From positions 2,985,645-3,049,644 of the forward strand of contig NZ_KZ454936.1 of NCBI RefSeq assembly GCF_002797315.1: a stretch of 64,000 bases of DNA, written 5' to 3'. The stretch is from Bacillus sp. FJAT-44742. GTDB taxonomy: Bacteria > Bacillota > Bacilli > Bacillales > Marinococcaceae. A program made the translations under genes and the position numbers. This document shows, piece after piece, positions 17,585 to 25,758 of the stretch; within the stretch, counting starts at the first letter, position 1; each line of letters starts with the position of its first letter. The notes beneath the pieces were generated by a model. The model did no database searches. It saw nothing but the letters and a program-made list of their open reading frames with translations, and had not been told where the DNA came from.

Positions 17585-18605
17585 CAGGATCCAACCTTTC
17601 GATGCCAATCCCTTCTCCTTTTAAAAATTCTAACGAGGAGGATATGTCTTTATCACTTCCCTGGATATGGACAACCATTCTACTAAAGGGTTCATTCTTC
17701 AACTGTAAAACGGCGGCAGTCAAAATATTCATAAATACATTATATTTTTTCGCTGCAAGGGCGTACGCAGGTTTTATCGTGGCTCTTCCGGCATAGGTCA
17801 GAGTGACAGCCTGTCCAGCCTGGGTAACCACGGGTTTCATTTCCTCCGGGGCCCAGACAGGAAACAAACGGGATATAAGAGCTTTAGCTTCTTCACTTTG
17901 CGGGTTTGAGAGTAAATCAATAACCGGAGCTTGTTCAACTATTTTTCCAGAAGCCATAACTGCAGCCCTGTCGCAAAGCTTGCAAATGGTTTCTATGTTT
18001 CTAGTACTCACAAGCATCGTTGTATGGAACTCTTTATTTACTTTTAATAAAAGAGAAATGAGTGACGCTGCCCCTTCCCTATCAAGAAGGTCTGTCACTT
18101 CGTCACACAATAGAATTTCCGGTTCCAGGGCAAGAGATCTTGTTAAAGCGGTCTTCTGTTTTTCCAATTCAGTAAGTTCCTGTGGATAAGCAGATTGTTT
18201 AGTCTCTAGGCCGGTAAACGCAAGGTATTTCTCCGTTCTCCTTTTTATTTCAGAGGATGAAACTCCTGTAAGTTTTAAAGGAAGGGCAATATTTTCATAG
18301 ACTGATGAGCGTTCAAGCAAATGAGCTTCCCTCGTCACCATGCCAATATTTTGCCTGGCTTTCCTCAGGCTTTCGGCAGAGAGCTTTATCATATTATTGT
18401 CTTGTACAACGACCCTTCCCTTTGTCGGCCGGTCCAGTACATTTACAGAACGAAGCAACGTGCTCTTTCCAGATCCTCTCGCGCCGGTTACTCCAAAGAT
18501 CTCTCCTTTTTCCACTTCAAGAGTGACTTCCCGTAAAGCAGAAACAGACTTTCCTCTCTTATTTCCCCCCGGAAAATTCTTCACAACTTCATTAAGACTA
18601 ATCAT
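17574..18605 (-). CDS. MetN-like ABC ATPase with degenerate catalytic motifs
   Basis: The 343-residue protein aligns over its length with MetN, including a C-terminal NIL-type regulatory domain (about 255-340). Walker A (GARGSGKST) and Walker B (EILLCDE) are intact. The Q-loop, normally Phe-Gln-His, reads Thr-Arg-Glu (IGMVTREAHLL). The signature LSGGQ reads LTELE. The switch histidine, normally Thr-His-Glu, reads Thr-Arg-Asn (LVSTRNIE). In a homodimer both ATP sites would lack these residues. It could be a regulatory pseudo-ATPase, a relic, or part of a heteromer. The start ATG follows AAAAGGA. It overlaps metI and lies downstream of an MtnE-like gene that would use methionine-related substrates. 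Confidence 0.85.
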   Translation of the reverse strand: MISLNEVVKNFPGGNKRGKSVSALREVTLEVEKGEIFGVTGARGSGKSTLLRSVNVLDRPTKGRVVVQDNNMIKLSAESLRKARQNIGMVTREAHLLERSSVYENIALPLKLTGVSSSEIKRRTEKYLAFTGLETKQSAYPQELTELEKQKTALTRSLALEPEILLCDEVTDLLDREGAASLISLLLKVNKEFHTTMLVSTRNIETICKLCDRAAVMASGKIVEQAPVIDLLSNPQSEEAKALISRLFPVWAPEEMKPVVTQAGQAVTLTYAGRATIKPAYALAAKKYNVFMNILTAAVLQLKNEPFSRMVVHIQGSDKDISSSLEFLKGEGIGIERLDPDDF

Positions 18606-18627
18606 CAGATCATTCCTTTTTACGTAG

Positions 18628-18733
18628 GGTGCCTGGCACCAAAATGGTAGCTAACTGGAAAACCCTTTACCGAATAGGGTTGCCATGATTATAGATTACA
18701 ATTAGGTTACGGTTGAGAATGGTGCCAGGCACC
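18628..18733. repeat. REP/MITE-like unit (106 bp) between mtnE and metN, invading mtnE
   Basis: Inverted cores lie at 18628-18640 (T-centred) and 18721-18733 (A-centred), 93 bp apart, with ATTACA and GTTAC inside. The right core lies within the mtnE-like frame, and the mtnE stop codon (18707-18709) is supplied by the unit. The left core is 22 bp upstream of the metN start. Confidence 0.85.
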
Positions 18734-19915
18734 GCTACGGTCACCGCGGTCACCAAGGCAGCGTTTGATTCGCTCCACCGCTTCTTCTATTCGCTCTTTC
18801 TCCTCAGTCAACGCTACCCTGATATACCCTTCTCCGTGCTCACCAAACCCTCGTCCAGGGGCAACGGCCACATGGGCCTCGTGAAGCAGCAATTCCGCGG
18901 TTTCATCGGATGTCATCCCATCAGGACACGGAAGCCAGGCAAAAAATGATCCTGCCGGTGCTTCCACCTGCCATCCGATAGAATGAAGCCCTTTGATCAA
19001 TGTGTTTCTGCGTTCCTCATACATCTGCACAAGCTCCTCCACACAATCTTGAGAGCCAGTCAATGCAGTCGCAGCTGCTTCCTGAACTGCTCCAAAAATA
19101 CTGACATACATATGATCCTGGTATAAATTAAGCATTTCAATCACAGAAGCGTTCCCTACGGCAAAAGCAATTCTCCAGCCAGCCATATTATAGGTCTTTG
19201 ACAAAGTGAAAATCTCAATTCCCGTTTCCTTCGCTCCTTCTGTCTCTAAAAAGCTGAGTGGCTTTTTGTTATCAAAACCTATACTTCCATAGGCAAAATC
19301 ATGTACCACACACAGGTCATGCTCTCGGGCAACCTTGACTGTTTCTTCAAAAAACTCTTTATTGGCTGCCGCCCCTGTAGGATTATTCGGGTAGTTTAAA
19401 AACATCAGTTTTCCTTTTTTCAAGGATTCTTCAGAAACCTCCGTGAAATCCGGCAAGAAATGATTTTCTTTTATCAGCGGCATCATCTCCATCTTTCCGC
19501 CGGCCAACGCCACCCCCGACCAGTAGTCAGGATATCCAGGGTCTGGCACGAGGGCCGTGTCTCCCTTATTCAGCAGGCACTGGCTTACCTCCACCAGGCC
19601 TCCTTTCCCTCCAAACAGCACACACACTTCTTTTTCAGGATCAAGTTCAACTCCAAACTGCTGTTGATAAAAAGAGGCAGCTGCTTCTTTTACATATGAA
19701 TGTCCTCGAAATGGAGGATATCTATGATTCTCGTATTTTTCCACGGCATTTTTCATACTATCTACAATATGAGAAGGCGTAGGCTGATCCGGGTTTCCTT
19801 GTCCTAAGTTAATAATGTCGACTCCAGTATTCTTTAATTCGTTTACGGTTTTCACTAAATGTGCGAAGTATTGCTTAGGCAGTTGATCCATAATTTCTGA
19901 GCGCTTAAAGTCCAT
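18707..19915 (-). CDS. mtnE: MtnE-like pyridoxal-phosphate aminotransferase
   Basis: This class I/II aminotransferase is closest in my reading to MtnE, which converts 4-methylthio-2-oxobutyrate to methionine in the methionine salvage pathway. The 402-residue protein shows DIINLGQGNPDQPTP near the N-terminus and NYPNNPTG at about 155-162. The substrate Asp/Tyr motif is HDFAYG, the PLP lysine is in TLSKTYNMAGWR, and AVAPGRGFGEHGEGYIRVAL lies near the end. The last 15 residues (from GDRGDR on) are encoded around and inside a REP-like unit, so the natural C-terminus seems replaced. The start ATG follows AAAGGTGAT. No SAM riboswitch is visible upstream, unlike many methionine genes of Bacilli. Confidence 0.85.
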   Translation of the reverse strand: MDFKRSEIMDQLPKQYFAHLVKTVNELKNTGVDIINLGQGNPDQPTPSHIVDSMKNAVEKYENHRYPPFRGHSYVKEAAASFYQQQFGVELDPEKEVCVLFGGKGGLVEVSQCLLNKGDTALVPDPGYPDYWSGVALAGGKMEMMPLIKENHFLPDFTEVSEESLKKGKLMFLNYPNNPTGAAANKEFFEETVKVAREHDLCVVHDFAYGSIGFDNKKPLSFLETEGAKETGIEIFTLSKTYNMAGWRIAFAVGNASVIEMLNLYQDHMYVSIFGAVQEAAATALTGSQDCVEELVQMYEERRNTLIKGLHSIGWQVEAPAGSFFAWLPCPDGMTSDETAELLLHEAHVAVAPGRGFGEHGEGYIRVALTEEKERIEEAVERIKRCLGDRGDRSGAWHHSQP

Positions 19916-20006
19916 ATGTAATCACCTTTCGCTTAAATGGCTGTTTTCTTAATTTTATCTTCGTAGATATCCTGGTAATAGTCAATTCTATCTCTTTTTT
20001 TCCAGT

Positions 20007-20042
20007 AAAAAAAGCTATTGACCCTTTTCTGGTCAATAGCTA
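20007..20042 (-). terminator. Terminator after the manganese catalase gene
   Basis: AGCTATTGACC and GGTCAATAGCT form a perfect 11-bp stem around a 7-nt loop on the minus strand and run into TTTTTTAC. Confidence 0.92.
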
Positions 20043-20152
20043 TCTCCTCTACCTCTGAACCTCTACTGGAAAAATTATTTATGTGAATGATTACTATCAC
20101 CTCTACTACTTATATAAAAGATTCATCACTTTTTAAAGCTTTCTTGCTTACC

Positions 20153-21001
20153 TCAGCCCCGGTGGGGAGGAATATGTTTTAATACATGCGGAGGTGTATT
20201 AAACATATAAGGGGGAGCCGGACGAATAAATGGCTTTTCTCCGAACGGCGGAGGATTTTCAACATAGGTGAACTCCCCTAAGCTATCCATGCTCGGCCCT
20301 GAGGCCCATCTTCCTTTGCGGCTCTCTGTCCCTCTTGACAGGTCAAAATAGGTATAAGCCACCTCTTGTTTTTCCAGCTTCCTTGGGAACGTGGAAGGCA
20401 CAACAATATTTTCCTGCTCCTCTAATTCACAAATTGCAGCATACCACATATTTTGATGCATCGTATCACGGGCAATGAGCCAGGAAAGCATATCTTTTAC
20501 TCCCCTGTCATTTGTCATTTCATATAACCGGCATACTTGCAAACGGCCTTGAGATTCATAGGTTAAATTCATACGAAAGTCAGCAAGAAGATTTCCACTT
20601 GCGTTAATATAGGCTGCTGTCCAAGGATTTCCTACACTGTCAGCAGGCATAGCTCCAAGTCCTGAGACAATCGCATGCTGAGGATTCATTCCGCCAAGAA
20701 TAGCGCCGAGCACCGGGTCCTTGGCCGCTTCTTCTAAATCTCCAACAGGGGCACCGTCAAGCAAGCGGGCAATCATTGTACAAAGCATTTCCACATGTGC
20801 CAGCTCTTCTGTTCCTGTATCCATTAATAAATCCCGGTATTTCCCATCTCCTCTTGTATTCCAGCCCTGAAACAAATATTGAAGCGCTACTGAGATTTCT
20901 CCAAACTGACCGCCTAAGACTTCCTGCAGTTTTTTTGCAAAAATAGGGTCCGGCCTATCGGGCTTGGCGTGATACTGCAGTTCCTTTACGTGATAAAACA
21001 A
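20153..21001 (-). CDS. Manganese catalase (KatN/CotJC family)
   Basis: Non-haem manganese catalases dismutate hydrogen peroxide at a di-manganese site in a ferritin-like four-helix bundle. Visible ligands include Glu in GGQFGEISVALQYLFQ and the EELAHVEM motif near residue 65-75. A second helix pair has a Glu followed by DTMHQNMWYAAICELEE. The 282 residues fit the longer KatN type rather than the shorter spore-coat CotJC. The likely start is a TTG at 21001, four to five bases after AAAGGAGGGGG. An ATG at 21019 is in frame, but it precedes that ribosome-binding site. The gene is transcribed divergently from a Fur-controlled promoter. Confidence 0.9.
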   Translation of the reverse strand: MFYHVKELQYHAKPDRPDPIFAKKLQEVLGGQFGEISVALQYLFQGWNTRGDGKYRDLLMDTGTEELAHVEMLCTMIARLLDGAPVGDLEEAAKDPVLGAILGGMNPQHAIVSGLGAMPADSVGNPWTAAYINASGNLLADFRMNLTYESQGRLQVCRLYEMTNDRGVKDMLSWLIARDTMHQNMWYAAICELEEQENIVVPSTFPRKLEKQEVAYTYFDLSRGTESRKGRWASGPSMDSLGEFTYVENPPPFGEKPFIRPAPPYMFNTPPHVLKHIPPHRG

Positions 21002-21152
21002 CTTGCCCCCTCCTTTCATTCCTCCTCTTCACTATATATATAAGCCAGCCCGTCTTATTCCTTCTATGTTTATTCATATATAGTAGTCCGTAGAGAGAAC
21101 AAGCGGAGCAGTGATTGATCTGCTGAATCCCTTTTTCAGCCAAGGGTTTGTA

Positions 21153-21181
21153 TTGACCATTTATTCTGAATCCTTTACACT
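21153..21181 (+). promoter_or_regulatory. Promoter of the fhuF-like gene
   Basis: TTGACC (21153-21158) and TACACT (21176-21181) are exactly 17 bp apart. The Fur box begins 7 bp downstream, at the expected transcription start. Confidence 0.65.
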
Positions 21182-21187
21182 TTTAAA

Positions 21188-21202
21188 TGATAATCATTAT
21201 CA
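21188..21202 (+). promoter_or_regulatory. Fur box
   Basis: TGATAATCATTATCA is a perfect 7-1-7 inverted repeat that matches the Bacillus Fur consensus. It covers the start region of the promoter at 21153-21181, so iron-bound Fur would block it. The box is 159 bp upstream of the iron-reductase-like gene and 187 bp from the divergent catalase start. Confidence 0.88.
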
Positions 21203-21208
21203 GCTATT

Positions 21209-21316
21209 GGTGCCTGGCACCCTTGAACAGTGAAATCCAGGGTTTCCCTATGTACCACTGTTTCCGACTGATTTTCTATTACAATTGAATTACATTTCCT
21301 CAGGGTGCCAGGCACC
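21209..21316. repeat. REP/MITE-like unit in the leader of the fhuF-like gene
   Basis: Inverted cores at 21209-21221 (T-centred) and 21304-21316 (A-centred) are 95 bp apart, with ATTACA and ATTACAT between. The unit lies wholly between the Fur-controlled promoter and the start codon, so it should be present in the mRNA leader. Confidence 0.82.
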
Positions 21317-21359
21317 CTAAGAAAAATCGCACCACAATACTACATAAAGGTCTGGTTGT

Positions 21360-22115
21360 ATGAATGAAAATATGTTAAAGGTCTTCTCCGTCACCAAAAG
21401 CAAACACACGATTGGCACGTACCGCCATAAGCTGTTGGATTTAACAGGGAATGAGGATTCTTCCGCCTTATTTGAATGGTACAAGCCATTAATATATGCA
21501 CCCGGAAATGACGTAACAGCTGTCTTTTTAGCCAGCCGTATCAGCCGCTTTGCCGCTTTTGTCCACTGGGCCGCAGCTTCAGGACATTCCTGTGACTTTC
21601 AAAGCGTTTTTCTCTCCGCTGCCAGCTATCGAAAAAGAGAGCCTATTTTCACCTATCACGTTCCTGACTTTGAGACTTTTCACGACTCCTCTCACCAGGC
21701 ACGTCTGTCTCATATCCAATATTTTTACCAAAGGGTTCTTTCACCTGTCTTTCAACAGTGGTCCGCTATTGCTGGATTGCCAAACCGAGAGCTTTGGGGC
21801 CAATTATACTATCAGGTGCCTCACTTTCTGGAGCTCGCTTCAGCTCGTGAATCAGACAGAGTGAAACACCTTTTGGAGAAGGATTGGAATTATATAAAAA
21901 ATGGTGATCCAGGAAAGTTTTTTCTAGAAAAGCAATCTCCTCTCCACTTTCATATCCGCCCTATACTCAATCCTGTGGACAACTCCACCACGTACACAAA
22001 GCCTGTCTGCTGTTTAAATTACAAGCGGGCAAAACAACCTTACTGTTATAAATGTCCACGACTGACTCCAGAACAAAGACAAGAGTTTTATCACGCTTAC
22101 GGCAAAAAGCTGTAG
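21360..22115 (+). CDS. FhuF-like ferric-siderophore reductase ([2Fe-2S])
   Basis: FhuF-type proteins reduce ferric iron in imported hydroxamate siderophores in the cytoplasm. The C-terminus of this 251-residue protein has CC-x10-C-x2-C (CCLNYKRAKQPYCYKC, about 226-241), the unusual cluster-binding motif that defines FhuF. The rest has no membrane segment or signal peptide. No siderophore transporter is adjacent; the Fur box and promoter upstream support an iron-starvation role. The ribosome-binding site is poor (AAAGG lies about 12 nt before the ATG). The gene is one of few on the plus strand in this part. Low similarity outside the Cys motif keeps it at family level. Confidence 0.78.
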   Translation: MNENMLKVFSVTKSKHTIGTYRHKLLDLTGNEDSSALFEWYKPLIYAPGNDVTAVFLASRISRFAAFVHWAAASGHSCDFQSVFLSAASYRKREPIFTYHVPDFETFHDSSHQARLSHIQYFYQRVLSPVFQQWSAIAGLPNRELWGQLYYQVPHFLELASARESDRVKHLLEKDWNYIKNGDPGKFFLEKQSPLHFHIRPILNPVDNSTTYTKPVCCLNYKRAKQPYCYKCPRLTPEQRQEFYHAYGKKL

Positions 22116-22374
22116 TTTACGGGATGGTAAGACGTCCAGCCCCGTTTTTTCCCCTTCTGCTGCAGCACTCTTTTCAGGATTTATCTCATTCCTCTCCTTC
22201 CTCCCTGAGTCTCCCCCTTCTTTTCTATTTTTTGTTTTATGGGGAAAGTAGTTTATAAAACGAATGTATTAATGTTACCCTAGTAGATGTGACACAGGAC
22301 GCTAGTCGTATTTCTTTAGTTAAACAGAACATTTTTAAAATACATTCTTATACTAAATCGAAAGGAGGGAGCAC

Positions 22375-23247
22375 ATGACTCCTTATTCCTTCACCTCATT
22401 CGACCATGCAGCCGAAAATGTACTAAAGATGGTTAGCGGTCTAATGGAAGTAAACACTTTGTTTATTGCTAAAAACGATAAACAAGATGTAGAAATCGTA
22501 AAATCTTTTAATCGTGATCGGGTTATTATCGAAGCTGGGTTCGAAACAGATTATGAAGAGTCTTACTGACAATTTATTGTTCAAAACGGTCGGGAACCGT
22601 TTATCATTTCACACTTAGAACTGGACGAGGTAACAAAGGATATGGCAGTAACAAAAAACCTTGGGGGAGGGTCCCTGGCCGGCGTCCCTATCATGCGAAA
22701 CAACGGGGAAAATTATGGCACGCTTTGTGCACTGGATACCAGGCCTGTTACCTTTACTGACAAGGACATTGAACTGCTCACAACCATGGCTGACCTTCTT
22801 GGATATGTGATTGATTTAGACAGCGCAAACGAGCGAGTTCAATCCCTTTCCGTTCCTATTGTCCCCATATTTCCAGGAGTAGTGGTTCTGCCAATCATAG
22901 GAGAATTTGACCAGCTCCGGGCTGAAAGAATTTTAGAAGTGGCGTTGGCAGAAGCTCACGACTCCTCTCTTGATTATTTTATTCTTGACCTGTCTGGTTT
23001 ACATCAATTTGACGATTCATCTGCTGTGCATTTATTTCAAATTATACAATCGTTACGGCTCATCGGCTCCGAACCTGTCTTAACAGGTGTACGCCCTGAC
23101 CTTGCGATGGAGGCCGTCAAACAGGATACTGATTTTAAAGGCCTGACCGTAAAATCGAACCTTGCTGACGCTTTGAAAGCTCTTGGCTTTACTCTGCAAA
23201 AAAATAAATATCCTTCTCAAAGTCTTGAAAGCAGAGCCACCCAGTAA
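22375..23247 (+). pseudogene. GAF-STAS protein gene interrupted by an in-frame TGA
   Basis: One frame from the ATG at 22375 (behind AAAGGAGGGAGC) to 23247 encodes a GAF domain followed by a STAS domain. A TGA at 22567-22569 cuts it after 64 codons; the frame then resumes with no shift (QFIVQNGREPFIISHLE). The GAF part ends around YGTLCALDTRPVTFTDKDIELL. The STAS part has IVPIFPGVVVLPIIGEFD and YFILDLSGLHQFDDSSAVHL, like RsbR-type stressosome proteins with Ser at the phosphorylatable position. A Trp codon (TGG) one base away would restore it. It is a recent nonsense mutation, a sequencing error or, less likely, a readthrough case. A downstream start could still make a STAS-only protein of about 200 residues. 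Confidence 0.8.
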
Positions 23248-23285
23248 GGCGTAATTCACCTATTATGTTGATGAAAAGGGAAGCA

Positions 23286-23330
23286 TAAAAAAGCATGGAT
23301 GAAGGCAGCCCCTTCAACCATGCTTTTTTT
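23286..23330. terminator. Bidirectional terminator between the GAF-STAS gene and the M23 gene
   Basis: AAAAAAGCATGGATGAAGG pairs with CCTTCAACCATGCTTTTTTT with one unpaired base. T-runs on both strands serve the two convergent genes. The M23 stop codon lies at the edge of the stem. Confidence 0.9.
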
Positions 23331-24780
23331 AATCAATATATTTTCTTGGGTTAACAGAATTAGACTTGGCACTGTTCCAGCCGCCTTCATGTACTTCAAA
23401 ATGAAGGTGAGGCCCTGTGGAGCGGCCGGTGTTACCCATAATGCCTATTTGCTGGCCACGGCTCACACGCTCTCCTGAGGATACTCCAATCGAATCTAAA
23501 TGGGCATAAAGAGTCGTCAAGGTCTGACCGTCTACATTGTGAGTAATCATTATCGTGTTTCCATACCCGTTCATATAACGAGCCTCAATGACTGTCCCTG
23601 ACTCTGCTGCCATGATAGGTACATTAGACCTTCCACCCTGGCCGATATCAAGGCCGTGGTGCATTCGTCCCCAGCGAGGGCCATATTCCGACGTTCTTCT
23701 TCCCGTAGCTGGATTGTGCAAGCGGGTTCCGCTGTCTGCCGGTGCAGCGCTCGTTTCTGAAGCACTCGCGGAACCTTCAGCGTTATTACCCGAGGACTCT
23801 GACTCAGAAGAGCTGCCTTCTGCAATTTCTTCTGGACTGGCTTCTGTATTGGCTTCTGCAGCAGAAGCAGAGGCTGCCACTGCATTCTCACTTCTTTCCT
23901 GCTCCTCTTGTTCACTCTGCTGGGTTTGCTCTTCTTCTCGTTTTCTTTCTGCCTCCTCACGCTCAACTCTTTCTTCCTCTTCTCTTTGCTCACGAAGCTC
24001 TTCCTGACGTTGCCACTCGGCTAGTTCCTGTTCTGCCGCTTCCTTTTGCCTTGCTAATACTTCCTCTTCATTTTCAATTCCCTCAAGCTGTTCGAGAAGC
24101 TCTATTTCTTCATCCTCTAAGTTGTTAATCAGCTCGTCTTTTTCCCCACGCTTGTTTTCAAGCTCCACCATTAAACTCTCTAACTCTTCAAGCTGGGATT
24201 CAAGTGAAGAAAGCTGGCCCTGAAGTTCACTTTGGGCTGCCTCAAGCTGGTCATGATCCTCTTTGTGTGCTTCAAGAATGGATCGGTCTTGATCTGCAAT
24301 GGTTGTGAGAGCAGTTATACGATCGAGGAGATCTCCAAAGCCTTGCGCTCCAAGAAGCACCTCCAGGTAATTCACAGAGCCGCCGTTTTGGTACATAGCA
24401 CGAACACGTTCTTTTAAAATATCGTCCCTTTCCTCGATCCGTACTTGCAGCTTATCAATTTCTTCGTTCAACTCATCAATTCTATTACTAGTAGCTTCAA
24501 TACTAGCTTTCTTTTCTTCCACCTTTTGATTAGCTTCGACAATACCTTCGTCGAGCTCTCGAATCTCAATCTCTACCTCTGTAATGTTTTCTTTAACTTC
24601 CTCTATCTCTTCTTCAGTTTTCTCTGCTTCTGCTTGATTTTCCTCACGCTGTCCCTCTATTTCTTCTATTTTTCCTTCTAACTCTTCATTAGCATAAACA
24701 GCCTTGGAATGTGGAGATTGAAAGAAGCCGGAAAAAATGAGCAGAAAAGCCAGAATGCATAGAGCCAGTGTTTGTTTCAC
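23329..24780 (-). CDS. Coiled-coil M23 (LytM) peptidase, FtsEX-linked
   Basis: The 483-residue exported protein has a signal peptide (about 1-30). Two long coiled-coil stretches rich in Glu, Lys and Gln follow (about 35-110 and 160-290). A Ser/Ala/Glu-rich linker leads to a C-terminal M23 domain. Zinc ligands and catalytic residues are visible in H374-x3-D378 (MHHGLDIGQG) and in the HLHFEV motif at about 458, so the domain looks active. The architecture is that of EnvC-type hydrolases/activators. It follows ftsE and ftsX on the same strand (ftsX stop 24865), so FtsEX probably controls it. In B. subtilis the FtsEX partner is CwlO, encoded elsewhere. Confidence 0.88.
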   Translation of the reverse strand: MKQTLALCILAFLLIFSGFFQSPHSKAVYANEELEGKIEEIEGQREENQAEAEKTEEEIEEVKENITEVEIEIRELDEGIVEANQKVEEKKASIEATSNRIDELNEEIDKLQVRIEERDDILKERVRAMYQNGGSVNYLEVLLGAQGFGDLLDRITALTTIADQDRSILEAHKEDHDQLEAAQSELQGQLSSLESQLEELESLMVELENKRGEKDELINNLEDEEIELLEQLEGIENEEEVLARQKEAAEQELAEWQRQEELREQREEEERVEREEAERKREEEQTQQSEQEEQERSENAVAASASAAEANTEASPEEIAEGSSSESESSGNNAEGSASASETSAAPADSGTRLHNPATGRRTSEYGPRWGRMHHGLDIGQGGRSNVPIMAAESGTVIEARYMNGYGNTIMITHNVDGQTLTTLYAHLDSIGVSSGERVSRGQQIGIMGNTGRSTGPHLHFEVHEGGWNSAKSNSVNPRKYID

Positions 24781-24864
24781 AATTCCGTCTCCTCCTTGTT
24801 TTGGATATTGCTATTTTCAATACTGACAAGTAAGGGCATGGAGGCCTTTTGGTCAGCCATTCTG

Positions 24865-25758
24865 CTAAACTTTTAGAAATTTTCTCATAGACATCATGCT
24901 TCCCCACATGCCTACGAAGACACCAATCCCCGCTAGTATGACAGCAACGATGATGGTTAATGGATAAACACTGAGTAATTCAATAAACGACAGCTGAAAT
25001 CTATCATTAAAAAAGTCATAAAAATAAGTATAGCCTGTAACCAATACAACAATAGGCAAAATGGACCCAATCATTCCATGGAGGATCCCTTCTATGAAAA
25101 ATGGCCAGCGGATAAAACCATTGGTTGCTCCTACCAGCTTCATAATCTGTATTTCTTTTCTTCTGGCGATAATCGTTAATTTAATAGTATTTGAGATTAA
25201 GAACATCGCGGTAAACATGAGTCCGAGAACAAGAACCAAGCCAGAAATACGCAGTATATTTGTAAATGTAAAAAGCTGATCCACTACCTGCTGACCGTAA
25301 TCTACTCTTTCAACATTCTGAAGCTCCTCCACTTCCTCTGCTACTGCTCCTGTCTGTTGAGGTTCTTCGGCAGAGATAACAAACAAATCATTCAGTGGGT
25401 TTTCGTCCCGGAGACTTTCAAAGCTTTCTCCTTGATCCCCGAGGCTTTCGATCAAATCCTCCAGCCCCTGGTCACGATCCAAATATGTAACACCTTCTAT
25501 ATGCTGAATATCCTGCAGTTCTTCGTAGAGCTCCTCCTGCTCTTCTGCAGAGGCAGTCAACTCTACATAAGCCCTGATTTCTACATCATCTTCTACAGAA
25601 CTCATAAATTCATTAATATTTAATAGTAAAAGCAAAAAGACACCAACGACAAAAAGCATGATCGTCACAGAGCTGATAGAAGCAAATGTCATCCAGCCAT
25701 TGCGTCCCAGATTTTTCAAGCCTTCTCTGCCGTGCCTTAAGAGGGTGCTACCTTTCAT
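24865..25758 (-). CDS. ftsX: Cell-division ABC permease-like protein FtsX
   Basis: FtsX and FtsE form an ABC-type complex that signals through the membrane to a peptidoglycan hydrolase. It has an N-terminal cytosolic segment (LRHGREGLKNLGRNGWMTFA) and a first membrane helix. An extracellular loop of about 125 residues follows and is very acidic, with the conserved YLDRDQGLEDL region. Three more helices complete it. The start was set at the ATG 25758, eight bases behind GAGGGGG, giving 297 residues like the B. subtilis protein. ATG 25764 is an alternative. It overlaps the end of ftsE by 11 bp. Confidence 0.95.
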   Translation of the reverse strand: MKGSTLLRHGREGLKNLGRNGWMTFASISSVTIMLFVVGVFLLLLLNINEFMSSVEDDVEIRAYVELTASAEEQEELYEELQDIQHIEGVTYLDRDQGLEDLIESLGDQGESFESLRDENPLNDLFVISAEEPQQTGAVAEEVEELQNVERVDYGQQVVDQLFTFTNILRISGLVLVLGLMFTAMFLISNTIKLTIIARRKEIQIMKLVGATNGFIRWPFFIEGILHGMIGSILPIVVLVTGYTYFYDFFNDRFQLSFIELLSVYPLTIIVAVILAGIGVFVGMWGSMMSMRKFLKV

